A stretch of 34,761 nt of DNA from Phenylobacterium sp. (GTDB lineage: Bacteria; Pseudomonadota; Alphaproteobacteria; Caulobacterales; Caulobacteraceae): positions 1 to 34,761 of the forward strand of contig NZ_JAUSLW010000039.1 in assembly GCF_030645195.1 (NCBI RefSeq). The letters run 5' to 3'. Below are positions 14,668-21,908 of the stretch, piece after piece. The notes below the pieces were generated by a model, which saw only the letters and a program-made list of their open reading frames with translations, was not told where the DNA came from and made no database searches. Positions within the stretch are counted from its first letter, which is position 1, and the number at the start of each line of letters is the position of its first letter. The translations under genes and the position numbers were made by a program.

Positions 14668-15522
14668 CTAGCGGAGCTTGGTCATGGTGTCGTAGGCCAC
14701 CTGGGCGCCGATCAGCTGCGGGGTCTGGCGGCTCGCGGCCGCGCGCTTCTCGAAGCCCGCGCCGTTGGTGGCCACCCACTTGGCCTCGCCCCTGGGCGGA
14801 TTTCCCGAGGTGGTGAACTGGGCCCGCACCGTGGAGGTGGGCAGGTGGGTGACCTTCACCGTGAAGGTGACGCCGGTGGGCGAGGTGACGTCGTCGTCGG
14901 GCAGGACCTCGATCAGGTACTGGACGCCCTGACCCAGGGCCAAGGTCTCCAGGTACTGGATGTCCAGCCGGTCCTCGCGGCTCTGCTTGGCCGAGACCTT
15001 GCGGATCACCGCCTCGCGGTCGACGATCTTCGCGCCCGCCGAGAGGAAGGTGTTGAGGATCGAGGTCTCCACCCCGCGCGAGAAGTTGGTGTCTCGGAAG
15101 CCGTAGCCGCTGTCCGTCACACGCTCCTGGTACTGACGGCTCTCGCTGGCGCTGGCCGCGGCCCCCATCGAGGCGCTCGCCCCCCAGCCCCGGCCCCGCA
15201 CCGCGGCGGCCTCGCCCATCGCCACCGCGGACGAACGGCTGGTCTGGACATTGTCGTACTGGCTGCTGGCGTCCTCGATCAGCTGGCGGTTCCAGAACAG
15301 CAGCATCGAGGGCCGGCCGGCCGAGGCGTACCAGCGGGCGAAGGCGCTGGAGGAGGCATAGTTGCCGGCGTCCGGATTGACCCCCGGCTGCGGGGCGTTC
15401 ACCTCGGGCATGCCCTCGCGATAGGTCACCGCCGGCGCCTGCGGCCGGTAGGTCTGGGCGAGCGCCGGGCCGGCGGCCAGCAGGGCCGCCAGCGCCGGGG
15501 CGAGAAGCTTCAAAGCGGTCAT
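14668..15522 (-). CDS. Exported CsgG/LpoB-like protein, last gene of the envelope operon
   Basis: A 284-aa protein with a signal peptide (residues 1-22, cleavage after ALA in GPALAQT) and no lipobox. The first half is Ser/Ala/Tyr/Gln-rich with no recognisable domain; RGRGWGASASMGAAASASES (109-128) is strikingly Gly/Ala/Ser-rich. The second half has the pattern of CsgG/LpoB/TolB-N-like folds: SILNTFLSAGAKIVDREAVI followed by ALGQGVQYLIEVLPDDD and further beta strands. The start ATG (15520-15522) has a strong AGGAGG five bases upstream and lies 19 bp after the YcfL-like gene. The function is unknown; a periplasmic partner of the LpoB-like and YcfL-like proteins is inferred. Confidence 0.8.
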   Translation of the reverse strand: MTALKLLAPALAALLAAGPALAQTYRPQAPAVTYREGMPEVNAPQPGVNPDAGNYASSSAFARWYASAGRPSMLLFWNRQLIEDASSQYDNVQTSRSSAVAMGEAAAVRGRGWGASASMGAAASASESRQYQERVTDSGYGFRDTNFSRGVETSILNTFLSAGAKIVDREAVIRKVSAKQSREDRLDIQYLETLALGQGVQYLIEVLPDDDVTSPTGVTFTVKVTHLPTSTVRAQFTTSGNPPRGEAKWVATNGAGFEKRAAASRQTPQLIGAQVAYDTMTKLR

Positions 15523-15541
15523 CGAACCCTCCTGTCTGGCC

Positions 15542-15997
15542 CTATTGGGCGCCGCGGATTTCCACGTAGTACTGGGCCGAGTTCAGCCGCGCGGAGCTCT
15601 GCTCGAAGGTGACCATGGCGTTGGGCTGGACGAAGAGGGAGGTCCAGGACTGGGCGCCGTCGGTGGGGACGCCCGAGGCGTCGTACCAGCTGGCGCGGGC
15701 CTGCAACGGCAGGGCGACGTTGGTCTTGTTGCGGATCTGGACGGTGATCTTCTTGAAGCCGGTCGGGCCGGTGGAGACATAGGCGCCCTCGGTGTCCAAC
15801 AGGCTGTCGACCTTGAACTTGGCGCCGACGTACTTGGCGAGCGTGTTGTCGATCACCCGCACCGAGTTCAGCTCAGGCCGGATGTTGTTCTGCTGGTCGA
15901 TGCGGACTCCACCCTCGGGCGGGGTGGTCTCACAAGCGGACAGGCCGAGGGCGGCGGTGGCGGCGACGAGGGTCAGGGTCTTGCGAAGCGTGATCAT
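15542..15997 (-). CDS. YcfL-like (DUF1425) outer-membrane lipoprotein
   Basis: A 151-aa lipoprotein. The signal peptide ends in the lipobox LSAC, so Cys22 would be lipidated; Glu at +2 does not give an inner-membrane retention signal, so outer-membrane placement is expected. The mature part matches the YcfL/DUF1425 beta-sandwich: KITVQIRNKTNVALPLQARA, SWYDASG, then QSWTSLFVQPNAMVTF. The ATG at 15995-15997 has AGGAG eight bases upstream, overlapping the previous gene's stop; an upstream GTG/ATG in the same frame at up to 16030 would add eleven residues before the signal peptide and is less likely. In E. coli ycfL lies directly before lpoB, matching the content of this operon. Confidence 0.88.
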   Translation of the reverse strand: MITLRKTLTLVAATAALGLSACETTPPEGGVRIDQQNNIRPELNSVRVIDNTLAKYVGAKFKVDSLLDTEGAYVSTGPTGFKKITVQIRNKTNVALPLQARASWYDASGVPTDGAQSWTSLFVQPNAMVTFEQSSARLNSAQYYVEIRGAQ

Positions 15998-16008
15998 CGA
16001 AAAGTCTC

Positions 16009-17181
16009 CTAGTGGGCGCGCACGAGGCACAGCTGTTTGCGGTTGGCGTCGGTGGCGCAGGCGATGGGCTTGTCGGCGCCCTCCACCGGGACGCCGGCCT
16101 TCAGGAAGTGGGCGCTGAGGGGCATGGGCCGGCCGCCGGAGGCGAGCGTCAGGACATGGATGGTGTCGGGCAGGGAGCTCCAGGTGCGCACGTCGGCCTG
16201 GGGCTTGGAGTTGGAGGAGACGATCAGGAACACCCCCGACAGCACGCCCACGGCGGCCACCGCGTCGCCGTACTGGCCGTTGGCGCTGAAGGCGGCGTTG
16301 TTGGAGGAGAGCGCCACGGTGGTGTCGGCCAGGAAGGAGCCCACCCCGCCGGTGGTCGCCTTGAACTGGGCTTTGCCGGCCAGGATCTTGTCGATCTCCC
16401 GGCCGCCGCGGGTGGAGGCCTGGTAGAAGATGTCCTCCATCGGATAGGCCTGGATGGGGGCGGCCCCATTCATCACCTGGACCTGGTTCTCGGCGATGGG
16501 CTTGCCGCGCCGGTAGACGAAGAACGCGTGGCTCGCCCCGTCTCCCAGCTTGCGCGGGGCCAGGCCGGTCTCGGCCAGGACCAGGGTGTCGTCCTTCTCG
16601 CCGATGCCGCCGTATGTGGGACGCAGCTTCTTGAGCTGGACCATGGTCTCGTCGCGCAGGTCGGTGTCGCCGTTCAGGTGGCTGGCCCAGGCGTCGAGGA
16701 ACAGCAGCAGGGCGAAGTCGGACCGATTCTGGTCCTCCTCGGCGAAGGCGTCCTGCATCAGGCCCCGGCGGAAGGCGGCCCGGGCGTTCTCGTAGTCGGC
16801 GTCGTGCAGATAGATCAGGCCGCGGTACAGGAAGGCCATGGCCCGTTCGTAGGGCTCGCCCTTGAAGTCCTTCGAGCCCTCGTCGTACCAGAGCTTGCGG
16901 GCCTTGGCGGCGTTGGCGTTGTCGGAGAACACCGAGTCGATGCGCAGGATCGCGTCGTCGAGCGCCGGCCTGGCGGTGGCGTAGTCGGCGCGCCAGAAGG
17001 CGCGGGCGCCGATCTCCATCTGGTTCAGCACCCGGTTGCCCGGAAGGTCGGCGGCCAGGCGGCCGACGAAGGCCTCCGGCCCCGCCTCATAGGGTACGGG
17101 CGGCGGGGGCGGCGGCGCGGCGGCCTGGGCCGCGCTGGCGGCGGCCAGCAGCAGCGCGCCGGCAAGGACTGCGGGTTTCAT
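16009..17181 (-). CDS. COG3014-like exported protein with TPR-like region
   Basis: A 390-aa protein with a signal peptide (cleavage near AQA at 18-20) followed by a proline run (PPPPPPVP). Residues about 55-180 have helical TPR-like character, for example YRGLIYLHDADYENARAAFR. The C-terminal half is beta-rich, with the typical COG3014 segment EDIFYQASTRGGREIDKILA and a final C-x-C pair of positions (Cys at ACATD and QLCLV) that may form a disulfide. A hydrophobic stretch (AVAAVGVLSGVFLIVSS) lies about two thirds along. It follows the LpoB-like gene by 8 bp. COG3014 genes accompany ycfL and lpoB-like genes in several proteobacteria; the function is not known to me. Confidence 0.85.
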   Translation of the reverse strand: MKPAVLAGALLLAAASAAQAAAPPPPPPVPYEAGPEAFVGRLAADLPGNRVLNQMEIGARAFWRADYATARPALDDAILRIDSVFSDNANAAKARKLWYDEGSKDFKGEPYERAMAFLYRGLIYLHDADYENARAAFRRGLMQDAFAEEDQNRSDFALLLFLDAWASHLNGDTDLRDETMVQLKKLRPTYGGIGEKDDTLVLAETGLAPRKLGDGASHAFFVYRRGKPIAENQVQVMNGAAPIQAYPMEDIFYQASTRGGREIDKILAGKAQFKATTGGVGSFLADTTVALSSNNAAFSANGQYGDAVAAVGVLSGVFLIVSSNSKPQADVRTWSSLPDTIHVLTLASGGRPMPLSAHFLKAGVPVEGADKPIACATDANRKQLCLVRAH

Positions 17182-17189
17182 CGTCGGGC

Positions 17190-17828
17190 CTAGCGGTAGA
17201 CGACGTCGTCGCGGTTCTCTTTCTTGAACTCGTACAGGTTCGACCAGATGATCTCGCCGTACTCCATGTCGAGCAGCTCGAAGGTGTACTGGCTGAACCG
17301 CGAGGTCGTGCCCGTGCGGGTGTCGATGGCGTCCCGGGTGCCGATGCGGCCCACCAGCCGGTAGTCGGCGCCGGCCTGGGCCCGGGTGCGGCCCGTGGTG
17401 CCGACATCCACCTTGCCGGCGTCCTTCAGGGCGCGCTCCTCCTCCACCGCCCCGGCGTATTCGCGGCCGATGAAGCGCATGCGGCCGCCGGCGGCGCGCA
17501 GCAGGTTGACCCGGATGCGGTCGGTGATCAGGGCCTTGTCGATGATCTCCGAGCTCTCGTTCCGGAAGTATTTCGGGTCGACGATGATCCGTGGCGGGGT
17601 CGGCCGGTTCATCAGCTCAGGCACGTTCAGCAGGTCGCGGAACATGGCGTCGGCCATGGAGACGATGTCCTGGCTCTCCGTGCCGATGCCCTTGACCCCG
17701 TCGGAGGTGGTGGTGTCGCGATAGACCGTGGCCGAGCCCTGGGGCTTCAGCTTGGGGGCGGCGACAGCGGGAGCCGCGGCGACGCCGAGGGCGGCCGCCA
17801 GGCCGATGAGCGGAAGGTGGATACGCAT
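17190..17828 (-). CDS. LpoB-like protein without lipobox
   Basis: A 212-aa exported protein resembling LpoB, the outer-membrane lipoprotein that activates penicillin-binding protein 1B. Family pattern: SQDIVSMADAMFRDLL, RIIVDPKYFRNESSEIID, then RIRVNLLRAAGGRMRFIGRE, GADYRLVGRI and the C-terminal FELLDMEYGEIIWSNLYEFK. The N-terminus is a normal signal peptidase I signal (cleavage in AVAAPK, about residue 24) with no Cys, so it is not lipid-anchored, unlike E. coli LpoB. It lies 4 bp after the 172-aa gene and 8 bp before the COG3014-like gene. Activation of a peptidoglycan synthase is possible but unproven; CsgG-like roles are an alternative. Confidence 0.85.
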   Translation of the reverse strand: MRIHLPLIGLAAALGVAAAPAVAAPKLKPQGSATVYRDTTTSDGVKGIGTESQDIVSMADAMFRDLLNVPELMNRPTPPRIIVDPKYFRNESSEIIDKALITDRIRVNLLRAAGGRMRFIGREYAGAVEEERALKDAGKVDVGTTGRTRAQAGADYRLVGRIGTRDAIDTRTGTTSRFSQYTFELLDMEYGEIIWSNLYEFKKENRDDVVYR

Positions 17829-17832
17829 GGTC

Positions 17833-18351
17833 TTACTTGCCGACCGAGGCGGTCTGCAGGGCCGGCAGGTAGGCCGTCTGGAACTCGGGATAGATCGCGT
17901 AGGTGGCGTCCAGGATCTTCTGGTACTCGGGGTTGGCGGAGTAGTTGACGTACATGTAGAGGGCCATGTCGTTGAGGGAATTGAACGACAGGTCGGTGGA
18001 CGAGCGCAGGAATTCCTCGCCGCCGATGGCCTTCAGCGCGATGCCCCGGCCCATGGCCGCGCCCGCCTTCTTGCCCAGGAAGCCGCCCACGAAGGGCACC
18101 TGCTCCAAGGCCGTCTGGCCGGCGTAGTTGCCCGCCATCGAGCCGATCTGGCCGGCGGCCTTGACCTGCATGGACTTGGTCACCCAGCCGGCGGTGACGC
18201 CGTCGGAGGTGAAGGGCGAGGCGTACCTGCCGGCCGAGCCCTCGATGGGCGCCGGCGCGGTGAGCGCGCTCGGCGCGGCGATCTGGGGCGTCCCCCAGGC
18301 GGTCAGCATCAGAGCCCCGGCGACGACGACGGGAATATGGATCTTCTTCAT
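17833..18351 (-). CDS. Exported protein of unknown function, first main gene of the LpoB-like operon
   Basis: A 172-aa protein I do not recognise. The N-terminus is lipoprotein-like (KK, a hydrophobic run, then LMLTAWGTP), but Trp19 occupies the place of the lipobox Cys; the codon TGG (18295-18297) is one base away from a Cys codon. The central part is Gly/Ala-rich and hydrophobic (MAGNYAGQTALEQVPFVGGF), and the C-terminal third contains LSFNSLNDMALYMYVNYSA and a YAIYPEFQTAY segment. It is followed by the LpoB-like gene after 4 bp. Its job is presumably shared with the operon: an envelope protein, possibly membrane-associated. If the Trp is a sequencing error, it is a lipoprotein. Confidence 0.8.
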   Translation of the reverse strand: MKKIHIPVVVAGALMLTAWGTPQIAAPSALTAPAPIEGSAGRYASPFTSDGVTAGWVTKSMQVKAAGQIGSMAGNYAGQTALEQVPFVGGFLGKKAGAAMGRGIALKAIGGEEFLRSSTDLSFNSLNDMALYMYVNYSANPEYQKILDATYAIYPEFQTAYLPALQTASVGK

Positions 18352-18379
18352 GTTGGCAGGCCCCCCAGCCTCAAGGATC

Positions 18380-18559
18380 TTACGGGTTGATGTCCGGCCC
18401 GCCGGCGGAAGCTCTCTGCGGTCCCGGGGATGCGCCCGGTGTTCCGCATTCCGTCGAAGGGCCGCCCCCGCAGACGGCCAGGGTCGTGTCAGCCCGGGCC
18501 GCGACGCCGGGATCGGCGGCGGGCGCGGGCGCGCGGGAAGCGGTGATGACAGGACGCAT
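18380..18559 (-). CDS. Possible small ORF ahead of the envelope operon
   Basis: An ATG at 18557-18559, preceded by AAGGG about nine bases upstream, opens a 59-codon frame ending in TAA at 18380-18382, 28 bp before the 172-aa gene. The peptide is Gly/Pro/Ala-rich with two cysteines (VCGGGPSTECG) and has no recognisable family. GC-rich DNA produces such frames by chance, so this may be just the operon leader. The 315-bp stretch 18352-18666 shows no other gene and presumably holds the operon promoter. Confidence 0.2.
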   Translation of the reverse strand: MRPVITASRAPAPAADPGVAARADTTLAVCGGGPSTECGTPGASPGPQRASAGGPDINP

Positions 18560-18666
18560 GGTCGACCCTTGGGGGTAGGTCTTTGGTGTTCGCCCGCCCT
18601 GTCTGACCGCTGGCCTGCGCCCCCGCATGATCCAAATGGACTATGAGCCGCCGATAGGCGGCGGCC

Positions 18667-19350
18667 TCAGTGCGCCGCGAGGCTTCCGACGATGGAGGCG
18701 CGCTGGGAGATCTCGATCCAGTTGCCGTCCGGATCGCGCACCATGGAGATCCGCGCCGTGGTCCCCAGTGTGGTGGGGGGCATGGCCTCGCGGCCGCCCT
18801 TGGCCAGGATGGCGGCGTGCGCCTCGTCGACCTTGAAGACCTGGAAGGTGATGTAGCGCCAGCCCTTGCCGGCCATGCCGGCGTCGGAGGGCGCGTCGGG
18901 GCTCTGCTCCAGGATCAGCAGGGTCTCGCCCGCCCGGAACGCGCCGGGCGCCTCCTCGGTCAGGCCCAGCCCTTCCCTGTAGAATTTGCAGTGGGCGGCC
19001 AGGTCGCGGACGGCCAGGCGGACGCCGATCTGGGTGACGCCCCCGAGGCCCGGCGGAACCAGGGTCACGCGATTGCCATCGGGGTCGGTGAGGGTCCTGG
19101 GCGCCGCCAGCCCGGGTCTCGCGACGATCAGTTCGCGATAGCCGCTGGGGGCCGCATCCGGCAGCGGATCTGCGTGATGGTTGATCTTCAGCACCGAGCC
19201 CAGGGCGTCGTGGCGGTGCTGGTCCTGGCCGCGGCGGATCCTCAGCAGATGGTCGAAGGGAATGCTCGCCTCGCCCTGCCAGAAGGCCAGCATGGGCTCC
19301 AGATCGTTGGTGGACAGACCGATGTCGACCCGAGGTTTCGCCAGTTCCAT
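18667..19350 (-). CDS. Two-domain VOC (glyoxalase/bleomycin-resistance fold) protein
   Basis: A 227-aa protein with two vicinal-oxygen-chelate modules. The N-terminal module (1-about 105) begins DIGLSTNDLEPMLAFWQ and ends LTDPDGNRVTLVPPG. The C-terminal module begins QIGVRLAVRDLAAHCKFY and ends VRDPDGNWIEISQR. The DPDGN elements and final glutamate (WIE) of module 2 are typical metal-site features; the first module ends in V-T instead of I-E, so its metal site may be lost. The substrate could be a glyoxal adduct, an aromatic diol or none. It is divergent from a quinone reductase gene, with a repeat-containing 96-bp gap between them. Confidence 0.85.
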   Translation of the reverse strand: MELAKPRVDIGLSTNDLEPMLAFWQGEASIPFDHLLRIRRGQDQHRHDALGSVLKINHHADPLPDAAPSGYRELIVARPGLAAPRTLTDPDGNRVTLVPPGLGGVTQIGVRLAVRDLAAHCKFYREGLGLTEEAPGAFRAGETLLILEQSPDAPSDAGMAGKGWRYITFQVFKVDEAHAAILAKGGREAMPPTTLGTTARISMVRDPDGNWIEISQRASIVGSLAAH

Positions 19351-19408
19351 GTGTCCGCTTCCGCCTTTAGATTTCCTCGCCTTGTCTCATCAGCGAGGGC
19401 GTGAGACC

Positions 19409-19433
19409 TAAGTCAAACATTTGTTTTAAGTCA
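19409..19433. promoter_or_regulatory. AT-rich repeat-flanked palindrome in divergent promoter region
   Basis: The heptamer TAAGTCA occurs twice in direct orientation (19409-19415 and 19427-19433, period 18 bp). Overlapping and between the copies is the palindrome AAACATTTGTTT (19415-19426; 5-bp arms around TT). This is the only AT-rich patch in the neighbourhood and lies between the VOC gene start (19350) and the quinone reductase start (19447), overlapping the expected promoter just before the AGGAG ribosome site (19436-19440). It may be the binding site of a regulator encoded elsewhere. Confidence 0.4.
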
Positions 19434-19446
19434 TTAGGAGCGACCC

Positions 19447-20412
19447 ATGAAGGCTGCGGTCTATTACGAGAACGGCGGACCCGAAGTCCTGAAGTACGAG
19501 GACCTGCCCGACCCGACCTGCCACCCCAAGGGCGTGATCATCGCCGTCGAGGCCATCGCCATCGAGGGCGGCGACACCCTCAGCCGCTGGCGCGGGCCGC
19601 TCGCCACCAAGCCCCACGTGGTGGGCTACCAGGCCGCCGGGACCATCGTCGAGGTCGGCCCCGAGGTCGAGCATCTGAAGGTCGGCCAGCGGGTCGCCAC
19701 CGTGATGAACTACGGCAGCCACGCCTCCATGCGCGCCGTGGCCGCCCGCAACTGCTGGCTCGTCCCCGACGGCTACGACATCAAGAAGGCCGCCGCCATT
19801 CCGGTCACCTTCGGCACCGCCGACGACTGCCTGTTCGAGTTCGGCCGCATGAAGAAGGGCGAGACCGTCCTGATCCAGGCCGGCGCCTCGGGGGTCGGCG
19901 TGGCCGCCATCCAGCTGGCCAAGCGGGCCGGCGCGGGCCTGATCCTGGCCACCGCCTCCTCCGACGAGCGCCTGGAAAAGCTCAAGCGCCTGGGTCTCGA
20001 CCACGGCATCAACTACACCCGCGACGACGTGGTGAAGGAAGCCCGCCGCCTGACCGACAACAAGGGCGTGGACGTCATCGTCGACTCGGTCGGCGGCCCC
20101 ACCCTGCAGGGCTCCATCAATGCTCTGGCCTATCGCGGCCGGGTCTCCATGGTCGGCGCCGCAGGCCGGGAGCCCATGGTGGTGGACGTCGGCTCGCTGA
20201 TGGGCGGCAACCGCTCGCTGTCGGGGGTCTTCCTCGGCGCCGAGATCTCCACCGACCGCGTGCACGACAACATCCAGAAGCTGATCAACGACGCCGCCAA
20301 GGGCGAGCTGGAGGTGGTGATCGACCGGGTCTTCCCGCTGTCGGAAGCCGCCGCGGCGCATGCCTATATCGAAAGCCGCGCCGCCGTCGGCCGCGTGGTG
20401 ATGGTGCCGTAA
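19447..20412 (+). CDS. Zinc-independent quinone oxidoreductase/enoyl reductase (MDR family)
   Basis: A 321-aa medium-chain reductase of the NADPH:quinone oxidoreductase (Qor) type. An N-terminal GroES-like domain (MKAAVYYENGGPEVL, GYQAAGTIVEVG, VGQRVATV) is followed by a Rossmann domain with the nucleotide motif AGASGVGVAAIQLAK at about 140-154 and DSVGG at about 215. The catalytic zinc ligands of alcohol dehydrogenases are absent (for example no G-H-E motif), fitting Qor-type enzymes that reduce quinones or activated alkenes with NADPH. AGGAG at 19436-19440, six bases upstream, supports the start. The two-domain VOC gene is divergent. Confidence 0.92.
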   Translation: MKAAVYYENGGPEVLKYEDLPDPTCHPKGVIIAVEAIAIEGGDTLSRWRGPLATKPHVVGYQAAGTIVEVGPEVEHLKVGQRVATVMNYGSHASMRAVAARNCWLVPDGYDIKKAAAIPVTFGTADDCLFEFGRMKKGETVLIQAGASGVGVAAIQLAKRAGAGLILATASSDERLEKLKRLGLDHGINYTRDDVVKEARRLTDNKGVDVIVDSVGGPTLQGSINALAYRGRVSMVGAAGREPMVVDVGSLMGGNRSLSGVFLGAEISTDRVHDNIQKLINDAAKGELEVVIDRVFPLSEAAAAHAYIESRAAVGRVVMVP

Positions 20413-20425
20413 ACAACTCCAACAT

Positions 20426-20562
20426 CGTCATCCTCGCCCCTGTGGCGAGGACCCCTCTCACGGCTGCGTTGAGATCGTCATCGCAGCCGTGGCGCGGCCG
20501 CTTCACCTCGCAAGACTTGAGTGACGGCTGGAGGGGTCCTAGGCACAAGGCCTAGGATGACG
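20426..20562. repeat. Intergenic palindrome with 32-base arms (family 2-like)
   Basis: Arm 1 (20426-20457) starts CGTCATCCTCGCCCCTGTGG and ends AGGACCCCTC. Arm 2 (20531-20562) is its reverse complement at 27 of 32 positions, starting GAGGGGTCCTAGGCAC and ending TAGGATGACG. Each arm also folds on itself around TGTG or CACA. The 73-base middle is not repeated. It fills the gap between the quinone reductase and the alpha/beta hydrolase, and its CGTCATCC ends match the element at 13382-13478. Confidence 0.7.
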
Positions 20563-20609
20563 AGCGTGGGGGACGCCTCCACCGAAAGCTCACCCACGGG
20601 GAGAGAAAC

Positions 20610-21443
20610 ATGCCCAAGGCCCGCAACGGCGACGTCGCGATCGAGTACGAGGTGTTCGGCGAAGGCCCGGAGACCATCCTGCTGATCAACGGCCTGGGCT
20701 CGCAGATGACCCGCTGGCCGGAGGCCTTCTGCGCCAAGCTGGCCGCCAAGGGCTATCGCGCCGTCCGATTCGACAACCGCGACACCGGCCTTTCCACCTG
20801 GTTCGAGCCGGGCCAGGCCTACACGCTCTCCGACATGGCCGCCGACGCCATGGCGGTGCTCGACGCGGTCGGGGCGGCCAAGGCCCATGTGGCCGGGGTC
20901 TCCATGGGCGGCATGATCGGTCAGGTGGCCGCCATCGAGCACCCGGACCGCACCCTGTCGCTGACCTCCATCATGTCGGCCACCGGCGGGCCCGGAACCA
21001 TGGACTCCACCCCGGCCGCCGCCGCGGTGCTCTCGACCCCGCCGCCCAATCCGCAGGCCGACTTCGAGGCCTTCGTCGCCCACGGGGTCAACAACGCGCT
21101 CACCATCGGCAGCCCCGGCTATCCCTGGCCGCAGGGCGCCCTGCGCGCGCGGGTGATCGCCGAGCATGGCCGGGCCTTCAATCCCACCGGATCGGCCCGT
21201 CAGATGGCCGCCATCCGCGCCTATGGCGACCGCACCGAGCGCCTGAAGACCCTCAGGCTCCCCACCATCGTCCTGCACGGCGCCGACGATCCCCTGGTGC
21301 CTCTGGCAGGGGGCCAGGCCACGGCCGCGGCGATTCCGGGCTCGGAGCTGCGGGTGATCGCCAGCATGGGCCACGACCTGCCGCCGGCCCTGTTCGACAT
21401 CGTCGCCGACGCCATCCTGGACGCGGCGGAGCGGGCCAAATGA
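20610..21443 (+). CDS. Alpha/beta-fold hydrolase
   Basis: A 277-aa hydrolase. The oxyanion-loop region is LLINGLGSQMTRW (24-36), the nucleophile S98 lies in GVSMGGMIGQ, the acid is in LHGADDPLVP (about 245-254) and the histidine in SMGHDLPP near the C-terminus, giving a complete Ser-Asp-His triad. The sequence resembles the broad family that includes esterases and enol-lactone hydrolase-like proteins; the substrate is not evident. A GGGGAGAG stretch precedes the ATG at 20610. The downstream frameshifted DUF3995 frame starts inside its stop codon (ATGA at 21440-21443), so the genes form one transcript. Confidence 0.9.
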   Translation: MPKARNGDVAIEYEVFGEGPETILLINGLGSQMTRWPEAFCAKLAAKGYRAVRFDNRDTGLSTWFEPGQAYTLSDMAADAMAVLDAVGAAKAHVAGVSMGGMIGQVAAIEHPDRTLSLTSIMSATGGPGTMDSTPAAAAVLSTPPPNPQADFEAFVAHGVNNALTIGSPGYPWPQGALRARVIAEHGRAFNPTGSARQMAAIRAYGDRTERLKTLRLPTIVLHGADDPLVPLAGGQATAAAIPGSELRVIASMGHDLPPALFDIVADAILDAAERAK

Positions 21444-21873
21444 CCAACCCGGTGGCGTTCAGCCTGGCGGCCGTGCTGATCGCCATCAGCCTGCTGCATT
21501 TCGCCTGGGCGGCCGGCGTCTACTGGCCGGGCAAGGACCCGCTCTCGCTGTCGGACAAGGTGATGGGAGCGGCGCCGGGCGCGAGCCTGCCGCCCGCCTG
21601 GTCACCGCGCTCGTGGCCTGCGCCATCCTGGTCGGCGCGCTCACGGTCCTGATGTTCAGCGTCGAGGCCTGGGACGGGCCCTGGCGGCCGGCCTTCGCCC
21701 TGGCCTATGTCGCCATGACCTTCGTGTTCCTGGCCCGTGGGCTCGCCGGCTACATCCCGGCCCTCTGGCGCCGGACCCGGACCACGAGCTTCTATCGGCT
21801 GAACCGCCTCTACTATTCGCCGCTCTGCCTGCTGATCGCGGCCGGGCTGGTGGTCAACTTCATCCTCGGCTGA
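21440..21873 (+). pseudogene. DUF3995 family membrane protein, frameshifted
   Basis: Two overlapping frames together make one DUF3995 protein of about 144 aa. The first (21440-about 21595) begins MTNPVAFSLAAVLIAISLLH, continues FAWAAGVYWP and reaches [11 protein letters not shown]. The second, in the -1 relative frame, continues [20 protein letters not shown] from about 21595 and ends at 21873 with [26 protein letters not shown] and VVNFILG. These ends match the family's N- and C-terminal signatures and about four membrane helices. A one-base indel near 21588-21600 in a C/G-rich run explains the break. It could be a real mutation, a programmed shift or a sequencing error. The start overlaps the hydrolase stop by 4 bases. 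Confidence 0.78.
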
Positions 21874-21908
21874 CCGCCGGGACCCAGATTCAGAGAAGAG
21901 GAAATCCC

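Noticed and set aside
14459..14779. N-terminal extension of the patatin-like protein
   Set aside because: The family begins at the glycine-rich MRALVLGGGGPVG motif and a ribosome site lies just before 14458; the upstream residues are Arg/Gly/Pro-rich noise.
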